In this document: positions 1 through 7,820 of the stretch, piece after piece
Layout of the letters: each line of letters starts with the position of its first letter
How positions within the stretch are numbered: the first letter of the stretch is position 1
Assembly (NCBI GenBank): GCA_017608775.1
Contig: JAFCFF010000006.1
Coordinates: forward strand, 1-15,705
Length of the DNA: 15,705 bases
Source: Candidatus Iainarchaeum sp.
GTDB lineage: Archaea > Iainarchaeota > Iainarchaeia > Iainarchaeales > JAFCFF01
Reading direction: 5' to 3'
Translations under genes and position numbers: made by a program
The notes under the pieces: generated by a model
The model's database searches: none
Seen by the model: the letters and a program-made list of their open reading frames with translations, nothing else
Told to the model about the DNA's origin: nothing

Positions 1-455
1 TTTTTATCTTCAATAGCATCTTTTATCGCTTTCTGATGGGCGTTTAGACGAGCTCCACCGCTTTTAACCTCAATAAAATTAATTGATTCAATTTTATTTT
101 TTGTAAGCCCATTAAAAGCTATGATATCTATTGGGTCGCTCAGAAATCTACAATCAGGAAGTTCCAATCCAAAATCTTTCATTGTTGGAAGGACTTTTTC
201 TAGATTTTTTCCTACGTTAATTGCCTTTGTAGTAATTTGAGCTTTATTTGTAGCCAATCGTTTTCTCTTTTTTAGTTCATTTTCCCTTTTTTTTAGAACC
301 ATCTCAAGCGCTTTTTGGGTTTCTATAAGTTCAGGAGGAGCTGGTTTGGTTCCATCAAAAAGAATTGCGTCAGAAAGTTTGAATTCCCTACCACAATTAC
401 ATTTTGCATATAAATTTTCGGATTTAAGAATTTTTATTAAATGGTCAATATTCAT
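1..455 (-). CDS. Holliday-junction-resolvase-like endonuclease, partial (C-terminus off the left edge)
   Basis: The ATG at 453-455 opens a reading frame of 151 complete codons that runs off the left edge. A Shine-Dalgarno-like GGGGAG lies five bases upstream. The N-terminal part has a Cys-x-Cys (C19, C21) and a lysine-rich helix (about residues 45-70). The C-terminal part has the PD-(D/E)XK nuclease pattern: DPID at 107-110, followed by a strand ending in E129-V-K131 and then SGGARLNAHQ. This combination matches the family described as endonucleases related to archaeal Holliday junction resolvase. Such enzymes cut DNA using metal ions held by the Asp/Glu residues. The natural substrate of this branch is not known to me, and its role could be repair or recombination. 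The gene lies 107 bases downstream of the 260-residue gene in the same direction but has its own TATA element. The family call is fairly sure; the function is inferred from the fold. Confidence 0.75.
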   Translation of the reverse strand, partial: MNIDHLIKILKSENLYAKCNCGREFKLSDAILFDGTKPAPPELIETQKALEMVLKKRENELKKRKRLATNKAQITTKAINVGKNLEKVLPTMKDFGLELPDCRFLSDPIDIIAFNGLTKNKIESINFIEVKSGGARLNAHQKAIKDAIEDK

Positions 456-460
456 TGGTT

Positions 461-513
461 CTCCCCGTTATCTATTATTTCAATTAATTATTATAACATT
501 AGGTATAAATATT
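461..513 (-). promoter_or_regulatory. Promoter and ribosome-binding site of the endonuclease gene
   Basis: On the minus strand an AT-rich box reading AATATTTATACC (502-513) resembles an archaeal TATA box. Transcription would start near 481 and leave a leader of about 25 bases that contains GGGGAG at 461-466, five bases before the ATG. This is pattern-based only. Confidence 0.45.
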
Positions 514-562
514 GTGTTTTTATAGAATTACATTAAGATTTAGAGAAAAACCAAAATCAAAA

Positions 563-1345
563 TTATTTTCCGGAACTAAGAAGAACAACATTCTGGAATA
601 TGGATGGTGTTGCGGCTGGTTCGTAGTTGAAGTAAAAGACATGTCCCAGGCCAAGTTTTTTGTGAGCTACCCCAACAAAGTTGTCTCCTGTTCCCTCAAC
701 CTCAACAAACGCCAGCTCCTCTGATCCCTTTTCTAGGTTTTGAATTGGGAGAACTGTTAGGCTTAGTGGCGGCATCGTGTCAAGGGCAGGAACCTGTTCA
801 ACTCCTTTGGTGTAAATATTTTCTTTGATGATCCTTATCCTTGCGTTTATTGGAACCTCCCTTAGGCATGGGCTCTGGTCTGTAAACGGCTCACATGAGA
901 CAGGCATTATATCTTGTCTAAAGGTTGCCTTCCATCCAACAGTTCCTGCATGTCCCAAACTTCTTGTTGCCAGGTCATAGCTAAAAACTCCTGAGTTCTT
1001 AACAACGATCAGTGTCTTTCCCTTTTTAACATTTGAAACAATAGCGTCTGCCAAGTCCCTTGGCAGTCTCTTGTCCTGAACCTGATAAAGAAGATAAACC
1101 CTGTACTTTGAGATTTTCTTGTCTGCGTTTCTCAAAAATTCCTGGGTTTGTGGTTTTAGGATGTAGCTAAACTCTGGATATCCCTGAGCCCTGAAACCCT
1201 TTATGATCTCCAGGGTGTTTGGGTCTGGGTCTCCTATAACAATCATCTCAGCAGCAGTCCCTCTTAATGCAGAGAAGTAAAAAATACCTATAACCAATAT
1301 AACCAAAATAGCAAATATGATGATTTCAGTTTTGTTAAAGGCCAC
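563..1345 (-). CDS. Membrane-anchored extracytoplasmic protein of unknown function (paralogue of the gene at 14173)
   Basis: This is a 260-residue protein that starts with GTG (1343-1345), supported by AGGTGA at 1352-1357. A single hydrophobic segment at about residues 7-27, with no charged residue inside it, should anchor the protein and leave the rest outside the cell. The exported part begins with a beta-strand/helix pattern (strand at 33-38, then GDPDPN; strand at 82-88; strand at 111-116 after a helix). This looks Rossmann- or glutamine-amidotransferase-like, but I see no catalytic Cys-His-Glu set. Two cysteines, C151 and C160, could form a disulfide. The segment NIYTKGVEQ (176-184) and a C-terminal GHVFYFNYEPA have counterparts at equivalent places in the 311-residue protein at 14173-15108, so I read the two as paralogues. 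I do not recognise a named family and assign no function. It lies downstream of the thermosome gene but has its own promoter. Confidence 0.8.
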   Translation of the reverse strand: MAFNKTEIIIFAILVILVIGIFYFSALRGTAAEMIVIGDPDPNTLEIIKGFRAQGYPEFSYILKPQTQEFLRNADKKISKYRVYLLYQVQDKRLPRDLADAIVSNVKKGKTLIVVKNSGVFSYDLATRSLGHAGTVGWKATFRQDIMPVSCEPFTDQSPCLREVPINARIRIIKENIYTKGVEQVPALDTMPPLSLTVLPIQNLEKGSEELAFVEVEGTGDNFVGVAHKKLGLGHVFYFNYEPAATPSIFQNVVLLSSGK

Positions 1346-1351
1346 TAGGTT

Positions 1352-1395
1352 TCACCTTTTTCCAATTAATAACTTAAGATTATTTCTATTTAAAT
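1352..1395 (-). promoter_or_regulatory. Promoter and ribosome-binding site of the 260-residue gene
   Basis: On the minus strand a TATA-like ATTTAAATA lies around 1388-1396. Starting about 26 bases further on gives a leader of about 20 bases that includes the Shine-Dalgarno AGGTGA (1352-1357), six bases before the GTG start. That site supports the GTG as the true start. Confidence 0.5.
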
Positions 1396-1429
1396 GTTTT
1401 TCTTTTTGCAAGTTTGTTTAAAAAACAGA

Positions 1430-1460
1430 GAAAAATAAATAAAAAACTAAAACTTTTGTT
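1430..1460 (-). terminator. T-rich termination region after the thermosome gene
   Basis: Just past the thermosome stop the minus strand carries several T-runs (within 1430-1460), the usual signal for archaeal intrinsic termination. No strong hairpin precedes them. The call rests on base composition alone. Confidence 0.4.
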
Positions 1461-1465
1461 TTGTC

Positions 1466-3079
1466 TTATTCCATGTCCTCTGGCTTGAATTCTCCCTTGG
1501 GTTTTGAGCCAGAAGCAGCTATGTAGTCGTCAATTCTCAGAATCATCTCTGTGACCTCAGATGCGGAGGATATTGCCTGTTTCTTTATTCTCAACGGCTC
1601 AATAATTCTTTTTTTGTATATGTCTCCTGTCCTTGCACCGAGTACGTCTACCCCGTAATAAAGGCCATCCTTATCTTTGTGTTTTGCCTTTAGGGCAACC
1701 AGGGTGTCAATTGCGTCTAAGCCAGCAGACTCAGCAAGGGTTTTTGGTACAACTTGTAGGGCATTTGAAAATGCCTGAATTGCAAGCTGCTCCCTTCCGC
1801 TTATTGTTCTTGCATAGCTCTCTAGTCTTAGGGAAAGCTCTGTTTCTATGCTACCCCCACCAACAACTATTTTTTGGTCCTCTATTGTGGCTGCAAGAGT
1901 TCCAAGTGCATCGATAACTGCTCTTTCTGCCTCGTCAAGGATGTGTTCTGTTGTACCCCTAACAAGAATCGTAACTGCCTTTGGGTTTTTACATCCCTCG
2001 ACAAAGACCATTGCATCACCAGCAACCTTTTTCTCATAGACATTATTTGCATATCCAAGGTCTGTTTTCTTTAGGTCTATAAGCCTAGAAACAATCCTTG
2101 CGTTTGTTGCCTTTGCCATCTTTTCAAGGTCGCTTCTTTTTACTCTTCTTACCGCAAAGATCTTTTCCTCTGACAGAAAGTGCTGTGCTAGATCATCAAT
2201 TCCCTTTTGACAGAAGACAACGTTTGCTCCGGCTTTTTTTATTTTTTCAACCATCTGCTTTAGCATTTCTTCCTCCTTCTCTATGAAAGATTCAAGCTGT
2301 TCAGGAGAAGTTATCTCTATCTTTGCATCTGTCTCCGGTTCTTTTATCTCCAGGGCGGAATCAAGAAGAAGTATGTTTGCGTTTTTAACTTCCCTTGGCA
2401 TTGAGCTGTTGACTCTTTCCTTGTCAATAACAATGCCGTTTATCAGCTTTGTGTCTGAAAGGCTTGCACCTGATTTTTTCTCAACCTTTATGTTGTCTGT
2501 GTCAACAACTCTTTTATTTCCGCTTATTTCAACAATCTGGAGCATTGCGTCAACAACAAGATCAGCTAGCTCTTCCCTTGCCTCTGCGCTTTTTCCTGTC
2601 ATTGTTGTGTATGCTATCTCTCTAAGCACCTTCTTGTCAAGCGGGTTTACTTTTATCCCGGCTTTATCTAAAATTTCGTTTGCTTTTTTTGCGGCAAGGC
2701 GATAACCATTGATAATTATTGTTGGGTGAATATTCTCATCAAGGAGTTTTTCAGCCTCCTTGAGTAGTTCCCCGGCCAAAATCACCGCGGTTGTTGTTCC
2801 ATCACCAACAGCGTCGTCCAGTGTCTTTGCAACATCTACCATCATCTTTCCTGCAGGATGAGGAATGTTCATTTCCTTCAATATTGTTGCTCCGTCATTT
2901 GTTATTGTTATGTCCCCCAACTCGTCGACAAGCATCTTGTCCATTCCCTTTGGGCCTAGAGTTGTCTTAACAGCCTGAGCAACGAGCTTTGCAACTATAA
3001 TATTATATTTTCTTGCTTCTATTCCTTTTACTCTTTCTGCACCTTCAGGAAGAAAGCTTGGACGTTCCTTATTGGTCAT
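1466..3079 (-). CDS. thsA: Thermosome subunit (group II chaperonin)
   Basis: This 537-residue protein is a complete archaeal group II chaperonin subunit, which assembles into a double-ring ATP-driven folding machine in the cytoplasm. Hallmarks seen are [13 protein letters not shown] (40-52), NDGATIL (61-67), the nucleotide-binding GDGTTT (92-97), and the second equatorial half with [11 protein letters not shown] (about 382-392) and GGGSIE (407-412). The central apical region (about 215-365) includes the charged helical-protrusion stretch near 240-280. Length is normal. The C-terminal tail is acidic (ends KPEDME) and lacks the Gly-Gly-Met repeats found at the end of many thermosomes. Only one subunit gene is visible, so whether the ring is homo- or hetero-oligomeric cannot be judged here. 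The symbol's letter is nominal. The gene has a strong GAGGTGA ribosome-binding site and a nearby TATA box, suggesting high expression. Confidence 0.97.
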   Translation of the reverse strand: MTNKERPSFLPEGAERVKGIEARKYNIIVAKLVAQAVKTTLGPKGMDKMLVDELGDITITNDGATILKEMNIPHPAGKMMVDVAKTLDDAVGDGTTTAVILAGELLKEAEKLLDENIHPTIIINGYRLAAKKANEILDKAGIKVNPLDKKVLREIAYTTMTGKSAEAREELADLVVDAMLQIVEISGNKRVVDTDNIKVEKKSGASLSDTKLINGIVIDKERVNSSMPREVKNANILLLDSALEIKEPETDAKIEITSPEQLESFIEKEEEMLKQMVEKIKKAGANVVFCQKGIDDLAQHFLSEEKIFAVRRVKRSDLEKMAKATNARIVSRLIDLKKTDLGYANNVYEKKVAGDAMVFVEGCKNPKAVTILVRGTTEHILDEAERAVIDALGTLAATIEDQKIVVGGGSIETELSLRLESYARTISGREQLAIQAFSNALQVVPKTLAESAGLDAIDTLVALKAKHKDKDGLYYGVDVLGARTGDIYKKRIIEPLRIKKQAISSASEVTEMILRIDDYIAASGSKPKGEFKPEDME

Positions 3080-3086
3080 TTTTAAA

Positions 3087-3111
3087 TCACCTCACAAACA
3101 AAAATATAAAG
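3087..3111 (-). promoter_or_regulatory. Thermosome TATA box and Shine-Dalgarno site (conflicting spacing)
   Basis: The minus strand reads CTTTATATTTT at 3101-3111, the best TATA match near this gene, and GAGGTGA at 3087-3093, an excellent Shine-Dalgarno site seven bases before the ATG. The TATA centre is about 27 bases from the ATG, so the transcript it drives would begin at or next to the ATG and would not include the Shine-Dalgarno site. Either a second, upstream promoter exists (a weaker GTTTTAATG lies at 3136-3144) or the start distance is unusual. Confidence 0.45.
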
Positions 3112-3196
3112 TTCTTTTTCTCCAACAAATTTTTTCATTAAAACACCTAAAAAGAGTTTTTTCATTCTTTTAAAAAAAGATTTAGGGAAAAGGTAT

Positions 3197-5500
3197 TTAA
3201 AACCTTTTTTTTGTAAATGGGTTGAGGCTTTTTAGGTCAAGGTTTTTTAGGATGTTAAGCTTGTCCCTTGGCAGGTAGAAGTAAGCCAGAACTCCAAGAA
3301 GCCCGAGTATCACTATTACTAATATTGTGTTTAAGATCGATATCTTTCCCCTTGTTTTTACCGTTGGAAGCGTTGAGTCCAAAATAGCCTTGTCCCTTGA
3401 GGCGTCTTTTATGGCATACTTAACCTCAAATTTTTCTCCTTTTTTAAGCCTGAAGTTCCATAGAACAACCGGGTCTTTTTTTATTGTTTTTGGGGTTTTT
3501 GAGAACACAAGATCAGAAATGTTTTCAGCAATTTCCTTCTTAATTTCCTCTCTCATGGAAAAGCTTTTTTCCTTGCCCTTGAAATTACTTACTGATAGGT
3601 AATAAACAACTCTTTTTTGTCCCTCCACACTATAGAGTTTTGCTCTCTTTTCAACTAAATATTCTTTTTTTGTGTCTTTTGTGGTTTTGAAATCAAGAAG
3701 TTCTGCGTTAAGCAGAGTTAGGTCCTTTATTCTCTCTTCCAACAACTTAACTTTGTCCCTCAAGGCTCCCTCTTTTTTTTCCTTGTAAAGTTTTTCTGCC
3801 TCGTTTAGGTTTTTTTCTATGTTAGAGATTTCAGGAGTTTTTTGAATTGTGACTGCTGTAGCCTCCTCACGCTCTGTTCTTAACTCATCGATTTTTTTCT
3901 TTAAGAGCGCTAACTCCATCTCCAGTGCAAAGCCCGGATATTTGTTTTCAAAAAAAATCTCTTTTTTTGCCTTGTTGTTTGAGAAGTCCATTGCCTCTAT
4001 GGAAAGGATGTGTCTTCCACCAGAAATTGTGTTTAAATCTATATCAACAACCCTGGAAAACTGCTTGTCAGCATTCAACTCATAGCTTTTGTGCATGTTG
4101 TTGTCCATAAATAAACTCACTAGCTTCAGGCCAGACTCATTGTCATAGGCTTCTAGGCTAAGGGAAATTGTTCTTGCCTCCTTCTGCTCAGAGGAAATGT
4201 TTTGGTCTGCGTTGTTGTCCGTAAACACAAAAGACTCAAAGTTCTTGAAAACATAGTTTAAATCAACGCTTGGGTTTATCTCATCATAAGCAAACTTCTC
4301 TGTTTTTTTACATGTGTTTCCCAAGCCATCAACAGCCTCAAAATAGACATCCCATTCTTTTTTTTCTGTCAAGAGATGTGAGAAGGTTTTTCCTGTCTCC
4401 TCAGAAAATATTGTTTTGTTGTCTACTTTTAACAAGGCGTTTTTCAAAAGTTCAGAGGCATTTATTCTTAAGTCTAGCTCTCCATCTCCTCTTTCAATGT
4501 TAAATGAAATCCTTGCCCTACAGTACTTGTAAAGGTTTATTCCTGTGGGTTCGCTTTTACTTGCATTATCCGCAAAATCAGCTGCCTCAACAAAATAACT
4601 AACAAAAACCCTGTTTTTGTTGATTTTCTCTAGGTTAGCTGAAAGGTCGTCAACATAATAGTTGGTTTGTGTTGTTGCTCTAATGGTAAAATCTTTTTCT
4701 CCCTCAATCTTCCTGTAAATTTTATATTTTTTAATACCTGAACCCAGGTCATAACTTGGATTCCAAAAAAGCTTTACTTTTTTTCCCTCCTCAACAACGG
4801 CTGTTAACCCAGCTACCTCTAATGGCGCTTCCCTGTCGATAAGAATCGCGGTACTTATTCTTTTTTTGTGGTTTGCGCTACCAAATATAAAGTCAAGAAT
4901 GTGTTTTCCGTCTTCCATGTCCTTGGAAAAATAAAGATTGTATTTTTTGAACCCCTCCCCCAAATCTTGGGAGTTAAAGCTACAAACATCGTCGTCACAG
5001 GATTTTTCCTTACACTCTTCCCCAACACCTCTTAAACAATAGTCTATCGAAATATCAAAGTCTGAGATAACGTTTCCTTTTATATTTGCTGCTCCCTGAG
5101 AACTCCATAAGCCTGTGTGAGAGGATTCCTTTGTTAGGATTTCCCCAAAAAGATAACGAACCTGAAAGCTAGTCTGTCTCTCTAGGACTTCCTCATCCTT
5201 GTAAAGCCTGACGTTTAGTGTGTGTGTTCCGCTTTCTAATATATCCACAGGTATTGTAACCCTGAAGTCCTTTGATGGTGGAACAACAATCTCCTTGTCT
5301 TGCTCAAAATCATCAAACCAATACTCGAGTTTTTCTGCCTGCTCGTCACTAACAACCCTTAGATCAAAATAAGCATTTGGGTTAAAGACCTGGTTTTTTG
5401 ACAGGGCTATATTCATGTTCATGGCAAAGGAACTGCCTGAGAGAAACAAGAAGGCTAAAACAAAAAACACCAGGAGGATAAACCCTTGTTTTGTTTCCAT
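3197..5500 (-). CDS. Large surface protein with Ig-like/fibronectin domains and C-terminal membrane anchor
   Basis: This 767-residue protein is predicted to be exported and held in the membrane at its C-terminus. Residues 1-27 form a signal peptide-like segment (hydrophobic 8-20, then SGSSFA). Beta-sandwich modules follow: one at about 30-118; one at about 119-222 with four close cysteines (C155, C163, C168, C173); a fibronectin type III-like module at about 223-322 (LFWNPS, then KKYKIYRKI, then YFVEAADFADNAS); and further Ig-like modules at about 325-405 and 408-516. A lysine/glutamate-rich coiled coil spans about 524-600. A last beta domain lies at about 612-700, then a transmembrane helix (721-742) and a short basic cytoplasmic tail. 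The architecture suggests a surface-layer or adhesion-type protein, but no ligand or enzymatic motif is visible. It is divergent from aspS and monocistronic, with no Shine-Dalgarno site before the ATG. Confidence 0.85.
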   Translation of the reverse strand: METKQGFILLVFFVLAFLFLSGSSFAMNMNIALSKNQVFNPNAYFDLRVVSDEQAEKLEYWFDDFEQDKEIVVPPSKDFRVTIPVDILESGTHTLNVRLYKDEEVLERQTSFQVRYLFGEILTKESSHTGLWSSQGAANIKGNVISDFDISIDYCLRGVGEECKEKSCDDDVCSFNSQDLGEGFKKYNLYFSKDMEDGKHILDFIFGSANHKKRISTAILIDREAPLEVAGLTAVVEEGKKVKLFWNPSYDLGSGIKKYKIYRKIEGEKDFTIRATTQTNYYVDDLSANLEKINKNRVFVSYFVEAADFADNASKSEPTGINLYKYCRARISFNIERGDGELDLRINASELLKNALLKVDNKTIFSEETGKTFSHLLTEKKEWDVYFEAVDGLGNTCKKTEKFAYDEINPSVDLNYVFKNFESFVFTDNNADQNISSEQKEARTISLSLEAYDNESGLKLVSLFMDNNMHKSYELNADKQFSRVVDIDLNTISGGRHILSIEAMDFSNNKAKKEIFFENKYPGFALEMELALLKKKIDELRTEREEATAVTIQKTPEISNIEKNLNEAEKLYKEKKEGALRDKVKLLEERIKDLTLLNAELLDFKTTKDTKKEYLVEKRAKLYSVEGQKRVVYYLSVSNFKGKEKSFSMREEIKKEIAENISDLVFSKTPKTIKKDPVVLWNFRLKKGEKFEVKYAIKDASRDKAILDSTLPTVKTRGKISILNTILVIVILGLLGVLAYFYLPRDKLNILKNLDLKSLNPFTKKRF

Positions 5501-5523
5501 CTTAGAATTAAAAAGTTAAGCAC

Positions 5524-5550
5524 CTATTAAAACTTTACGATTTTAAAGCT
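5524..5550. promoter_or_regulatory. Divergent promoter region between the surface protein and aspS
   Basis: The 84 bases between the two starts hold a near-palindromic GATTTTAAAGC (5539-5549) that reads as a TATA box on both strands. For aspS it predicts a start near 5570 and a 15-base leader containing GGTGG (5576-5580), four bases before the ATG. For the surface protein a separate minus-strand box, GTTTTAATAG (5524-5533), lies about 28 bases from its ATG and would give a leaderless mRNA, which fits the absence of a Shine-Dalgarno site there. Confidence 0.45.
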
Positions 5551-5584
5551 TTGTTTCTTTATTTTTTAAATCGTTGGTGGTTCA

Positions 5585-7165
5585 ATGGGAAGAAGTTACT
5601 GTGGAGAGCTAAGAAGAAAAGATTTGGGAAGAGAAGTTTCGGTTTATGGCTGGGTTGATGGTGTAAGACAATACGGCAAGTTGAACTTTGTTGATCTAAG
5701 GGATTGCACAGGAAAGGTCCAGATAGTCTTTGACGAGAAAATCAGGAAAGAAGGCTTGGGAAGAGAAGTTGTTCTTTTTGTTAGGGGGGAAGTTGTTGAG
5801 AGAAAAAGCAAGAACCCAAATCTAAAGACAGGGGATGTTGAAATTAAGGCAATGGATTACAAGATTTTAAACAAGACAAAAAACATGCCTTTTTACCCCC
5901 AGGACATCACAAGAGTAAGGGAGGAAACAAGGCTAAGATATCGCTATCTAGATCTAAGAAGAGAAGAGATGCAAGATACGTTTAGAACAAGGGATAAGAT
6001 ACTCTCCCTTATAAGAGAGTTTTTTCATAAAAAAAAGTTTGTGGAAATAGAAACCCCAACACTTGCAAAAAGCACACCAGAGGGAGCAAGGGACTTTCTT
6101 GTTCCGTCAAGACTGGAAAAATGTAACTTCTATGCCTTGCCTCAAAGCCCTCAGATTTACAAGCAGGTTTTGATGGTCGCAGGCTTCGACAAATACTTCC
6201 AAATTGTCAAGTGTTTTAGGGACGAGGATCTAAGAGCAAACAGACAGCCAGAGTTTACCCAAGTTGACCTTGAGCTCTCATTTACAACACCTGAGGAAGT
6301 TATGCTGTTAACAGAAGAACTCTTCAAGGTGCTTTGGAAGGCGTTTAAGAAAAAAGAGATAAAAGAAAAGTTTCCTGTGTTTTCATATATTGAAGCCCTG
6401 AAAAGGTTTGGGACTGACTCCCCGGATCTTAGAATTCCATTTGAGATTTCCGAGTCAAGGGAGGGAATTTACGTCGAGTATACGATTGGAAAAGAAGAGG
6501 AGAAAAGGCTTCTGGAAGAGCTGAGATTGATGAAAGACATTCAAAAAAACTTTAGTGTTTTAAGAGTTGGTGGAAAGACAAGGTTTTTGTTCAGGGAAAA
6601 GAACGAGGACAACTATAAAACTCTGGGAGTAGTAAGGGAGAGGATTGCAAAACTCGAAAACCTCGTAAAAGAGGATGAGTTTAGGTTTTGTTGGGTTAAG
6701 GAGTTTCCTATGTTTGAGTTCAACAAAGATGAGAAAAGATGGCAAACAACACACCATCCCTTTACAAAAATCAAGGGAACATGGAGTGAAAAGAAACACA
6801 AAGAGGCGATAGCAATGTCTTATGACATTGTTCTTAACGGTGAGGAACTTGGTGGGGGAAGTATAAGAAACCACGACCCAGAAGAACAAAAAAGAATTTT
6901 GAGATTTCTTGGCCTAAGCGAGAAAGAAATAAGTAAGAAATTTGGCTTTCTCTTAAATGCCTTAGAGCATGGAGCCCCTCCTCATGGTGGAATCGCCCTA
7001 GGTCTTGACAGGATAGTCATGTTCCTAACAAACAAAAAAAACATAAGAGATGTCATTGCCTTTCCAAAGACAAAGAAGGCACAGGGTTTGCTTGAGGGAA
7101 GTCCGTCCGAGATAGATAAGAAGCAGCTTAAAGATTTGGGTTTGGATTGTAAACATAAAAAATAG
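5585..7165 (+). CDS. aspS: Aspartyl-tRNA synthetase, bacterial type, with shortened GAD region
   Basis: This class II synthetase charges tRNA with aspartate. An OB-fold anticodon-binding domain occupies about residues 1-100. The catalytic core has motif 1 (about 140-160), FRDEDLRANRQPEFTQVDLE (211-230, motif 2 and after) and motif 3 GIALGLDRIVM (469-479). The exact wording of these blocks, plus STPEGARDFLVPSR (163-176), HGAPPHGG and the C-terminal SPSEIDKKQLKDLG, is that of bacterial AspRS. The archaeal/eukaryotic form is about 430-440 residues and has a different motif 2. At 526 residues it is clearly shorter than the usual bacterial enzyme (about 590). The missing part falls between the GTDSPDLR block (276-283) and EFPMFEF (373-379), where the GAD insertion lies. 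Whether it charges only tRNA-Asp or also tRNA-Asn cannot be told from the sequence. A leader with GGTGG precedes the ATG. Confidence 0.95.
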   Translation: MGRSYCGELRRKDLGREVSVYGWVDGVRQYGKLNFVDLRDCTGKVQIVFDEKIRKEGLGREVVLFVRGEVVERKSKNPNLKTGDVEIKAMDYKILNKTKNMPFYPQDITRVREETRLRYRYLDLRREEMQDTFRTRDKILSLIREFFHKKKFVEIETPTLAKSTPEGARDFLVPSRLEKCNFYALPQSPQIYKQVLMVAGFDKYFQIVKCFRDEDLRANRQPEFTQVDLELSFTTPEEVMLLTEELFKVLWKAFKKKEIKEKFPVFSYIEALKRFGTDSPDLRIPFEISESREGIYVEYTIGKEEEKRLLEELRLMKDIQKNFSVLRVGGKTRFLFREKNEDNYKTLGVVRERIAKLENLVKEDEFRFCWVKEFPMFEFNKDEKRWQTTHHPFTKIKGTWSEKKHKEAIAMSYDIVLNGEELGGGSIRNHDPEEQKRILRFLGLSEKEISKKFGFLLNALEHGAPPHGGIALGLDRIVMFLTNKKNIRDVIAFPKTKKAQGLLEGSPSEIDKKQLKDLGLDCKHKK

Positions 7166-7174
7166 GTTTTTTCT
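7166..7174 (+). terminator. Short T-tract after aspS
   Basis: A run of six T's with one flanking T-rich base pair follows the aspS stop directly. It is short, so termination here would be weak. The next gene has its own promoter 20 bases on. Confidence 0.25.
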
Positions 7175-7185
7175 AAAAATTAATG

Positions 7186-7200
7186 GAAAGACTTTAAAAT
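7186..7200 (+). promoter_or_regulatory. Promoter of the 195-residue gene, predicted leaderless
   Basis: GGAAAGACTTTAAAAT (about 7185-7200) combines a purine-rich BRE-like stretch with a TATA-like CTTTAAAAT. Its centre is about 25 bases before the ATG at 7221, the spacing expected if transcription begins at the start codon. No Shine-Dalgarno site lies before that ATG. Confidence 0.5.
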
Positions 7201-7220
7201 AAAAAAATCCTTGTTAAAAT

Positions 7221-7808
7221 ATGCGTCCAACAAGGATAGAACGCTTTATTCTCAACTCCAGCGCTTTGAAAAATTTTAAAAAAGAGGAAAGAACCTTCAT
7301 AGATGAAACGGTTGAGTTCAGGGATGATGAAAGCTTTGAAAATATTGTGATAGAGCTTATGCACGAGGCATACAAGGAAAAGGACTTAGAAAACCTGAAC
7401 TTTATTTTCAACAACCTACCAAGCAGAACAAAGAAAAAAGTTTATCGTTTTTACAAGGAAAGTGAGGAGCTAATCAACACCTATAAGGATTTTGAGGAAA
7501 GGCTTAACAGAGACCATATTTACAACGTAAAACAAGACTTTGAGAAGCTACCCTATAACGAGAGAGAGCTACTGAGAGGGGACTTTGATGGGCTTATCGG
7601 GAACAAGAAAAAAGAGTTTATGCAGGACTGGAGATTTTTTTTGCAAACAGTAAAGGGAATTCTCTCTCCACTAAAGAGAAAACATACAAGAGAGTTCATA
7701 AGAAGAAAAAACCTGGACAGTTTTTCACTTGATTTTTTGGATAAGGAAGTAAGGACAAAAATCCTTTATGAGGCAAAACAGTATAGAAACAGACTGATGA
7801 ATTTCTAA
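7221..7808 (+). CDS. Helical protein of unknown function
   Basis: I do not recognise this 195-residue protein. It is strongly charged (many Lys, Arg, Glu, Asp), has no signal peptide or membrane segment and no cysteine, and reads as almost entirely alpha-helical. Helices seem to be separated near NNLPSRTKKK (68-77) and KLPYNERELL. Aromatic and leucine positions recur within the helices (for example FLQTVKGI), as in a soluble helical bundle. It is likely cytoplasmic, and the excess of basic residues in the C-terminal half would allow nucleic-acid or ribosome contact, though nothing proves that. It starts 55 bases after aspS in the same direction but has a good promoter of its own. Real-gene status is supported by length, codon use like its neighbours and the promoter spacing. 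Confidence 0.75.
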   Translation: MRPTRIERFILNSSALKNFKKEERTFIDETVEFRDDESFENIVIELMHEAYKEKDLENLNFIFNNLPSRTKKKVYRFYKESEELINTYKDFEERLNRDHIYNVKQDFEKLPYNERELLRGDFDGLIGNKKKEFMQDWRFFLQTVKGILSPLKRKHTREFIRRKNLDSFSLDFLDKEVRTKILYEAKQYRNRLMNF

Positions 7809-7820
7809 CGAATTTCTAAC
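7799..7820. repeat. Tandem 11-bp duplication across two convergent gene ends
   Basis: GAATTTCTAAC occurs twice head to tail (7799-7809 and 7810-7820). The first copy contains the TAA stop of the rightward gene. The second contains, on the other strand, the TAG stop of the ferredoxin gene. Without the duplication the two genes would overlap at their stops. Confidence 0.9.

Noticed and set aside
512..724. 70-codon plus-strand frame opposite the 260-residue gene
   Set aside because: It overlaps a better-supported gene on the other strand, and has no ribosome-binding site and no recognisable protein features.
2283..2705. 140-codon plus-strand frame inside the thermosome gene
   Set aside because: It is the antisense reading of a conserved chaperonin gene and is serine/phenylalanine-rich as such shadows are.
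3082..3165. 27-codon frame upstream of the thermosome as a gene
   Set aside because: Short, with no promoter or ribosome-binding site of its own and a TATA box inside it; chance frames of this size are frequent in AT-rich DNA. Kept only as part of the upstream-region finding.
5539..5549. A second shared bidirectional TATA between the surface protein and aspS
   Set aside because: The element is near-palindromic and central, but on the minus strand a different box at 5524-5533 fits the leaderless start better, so sharing is not needed.
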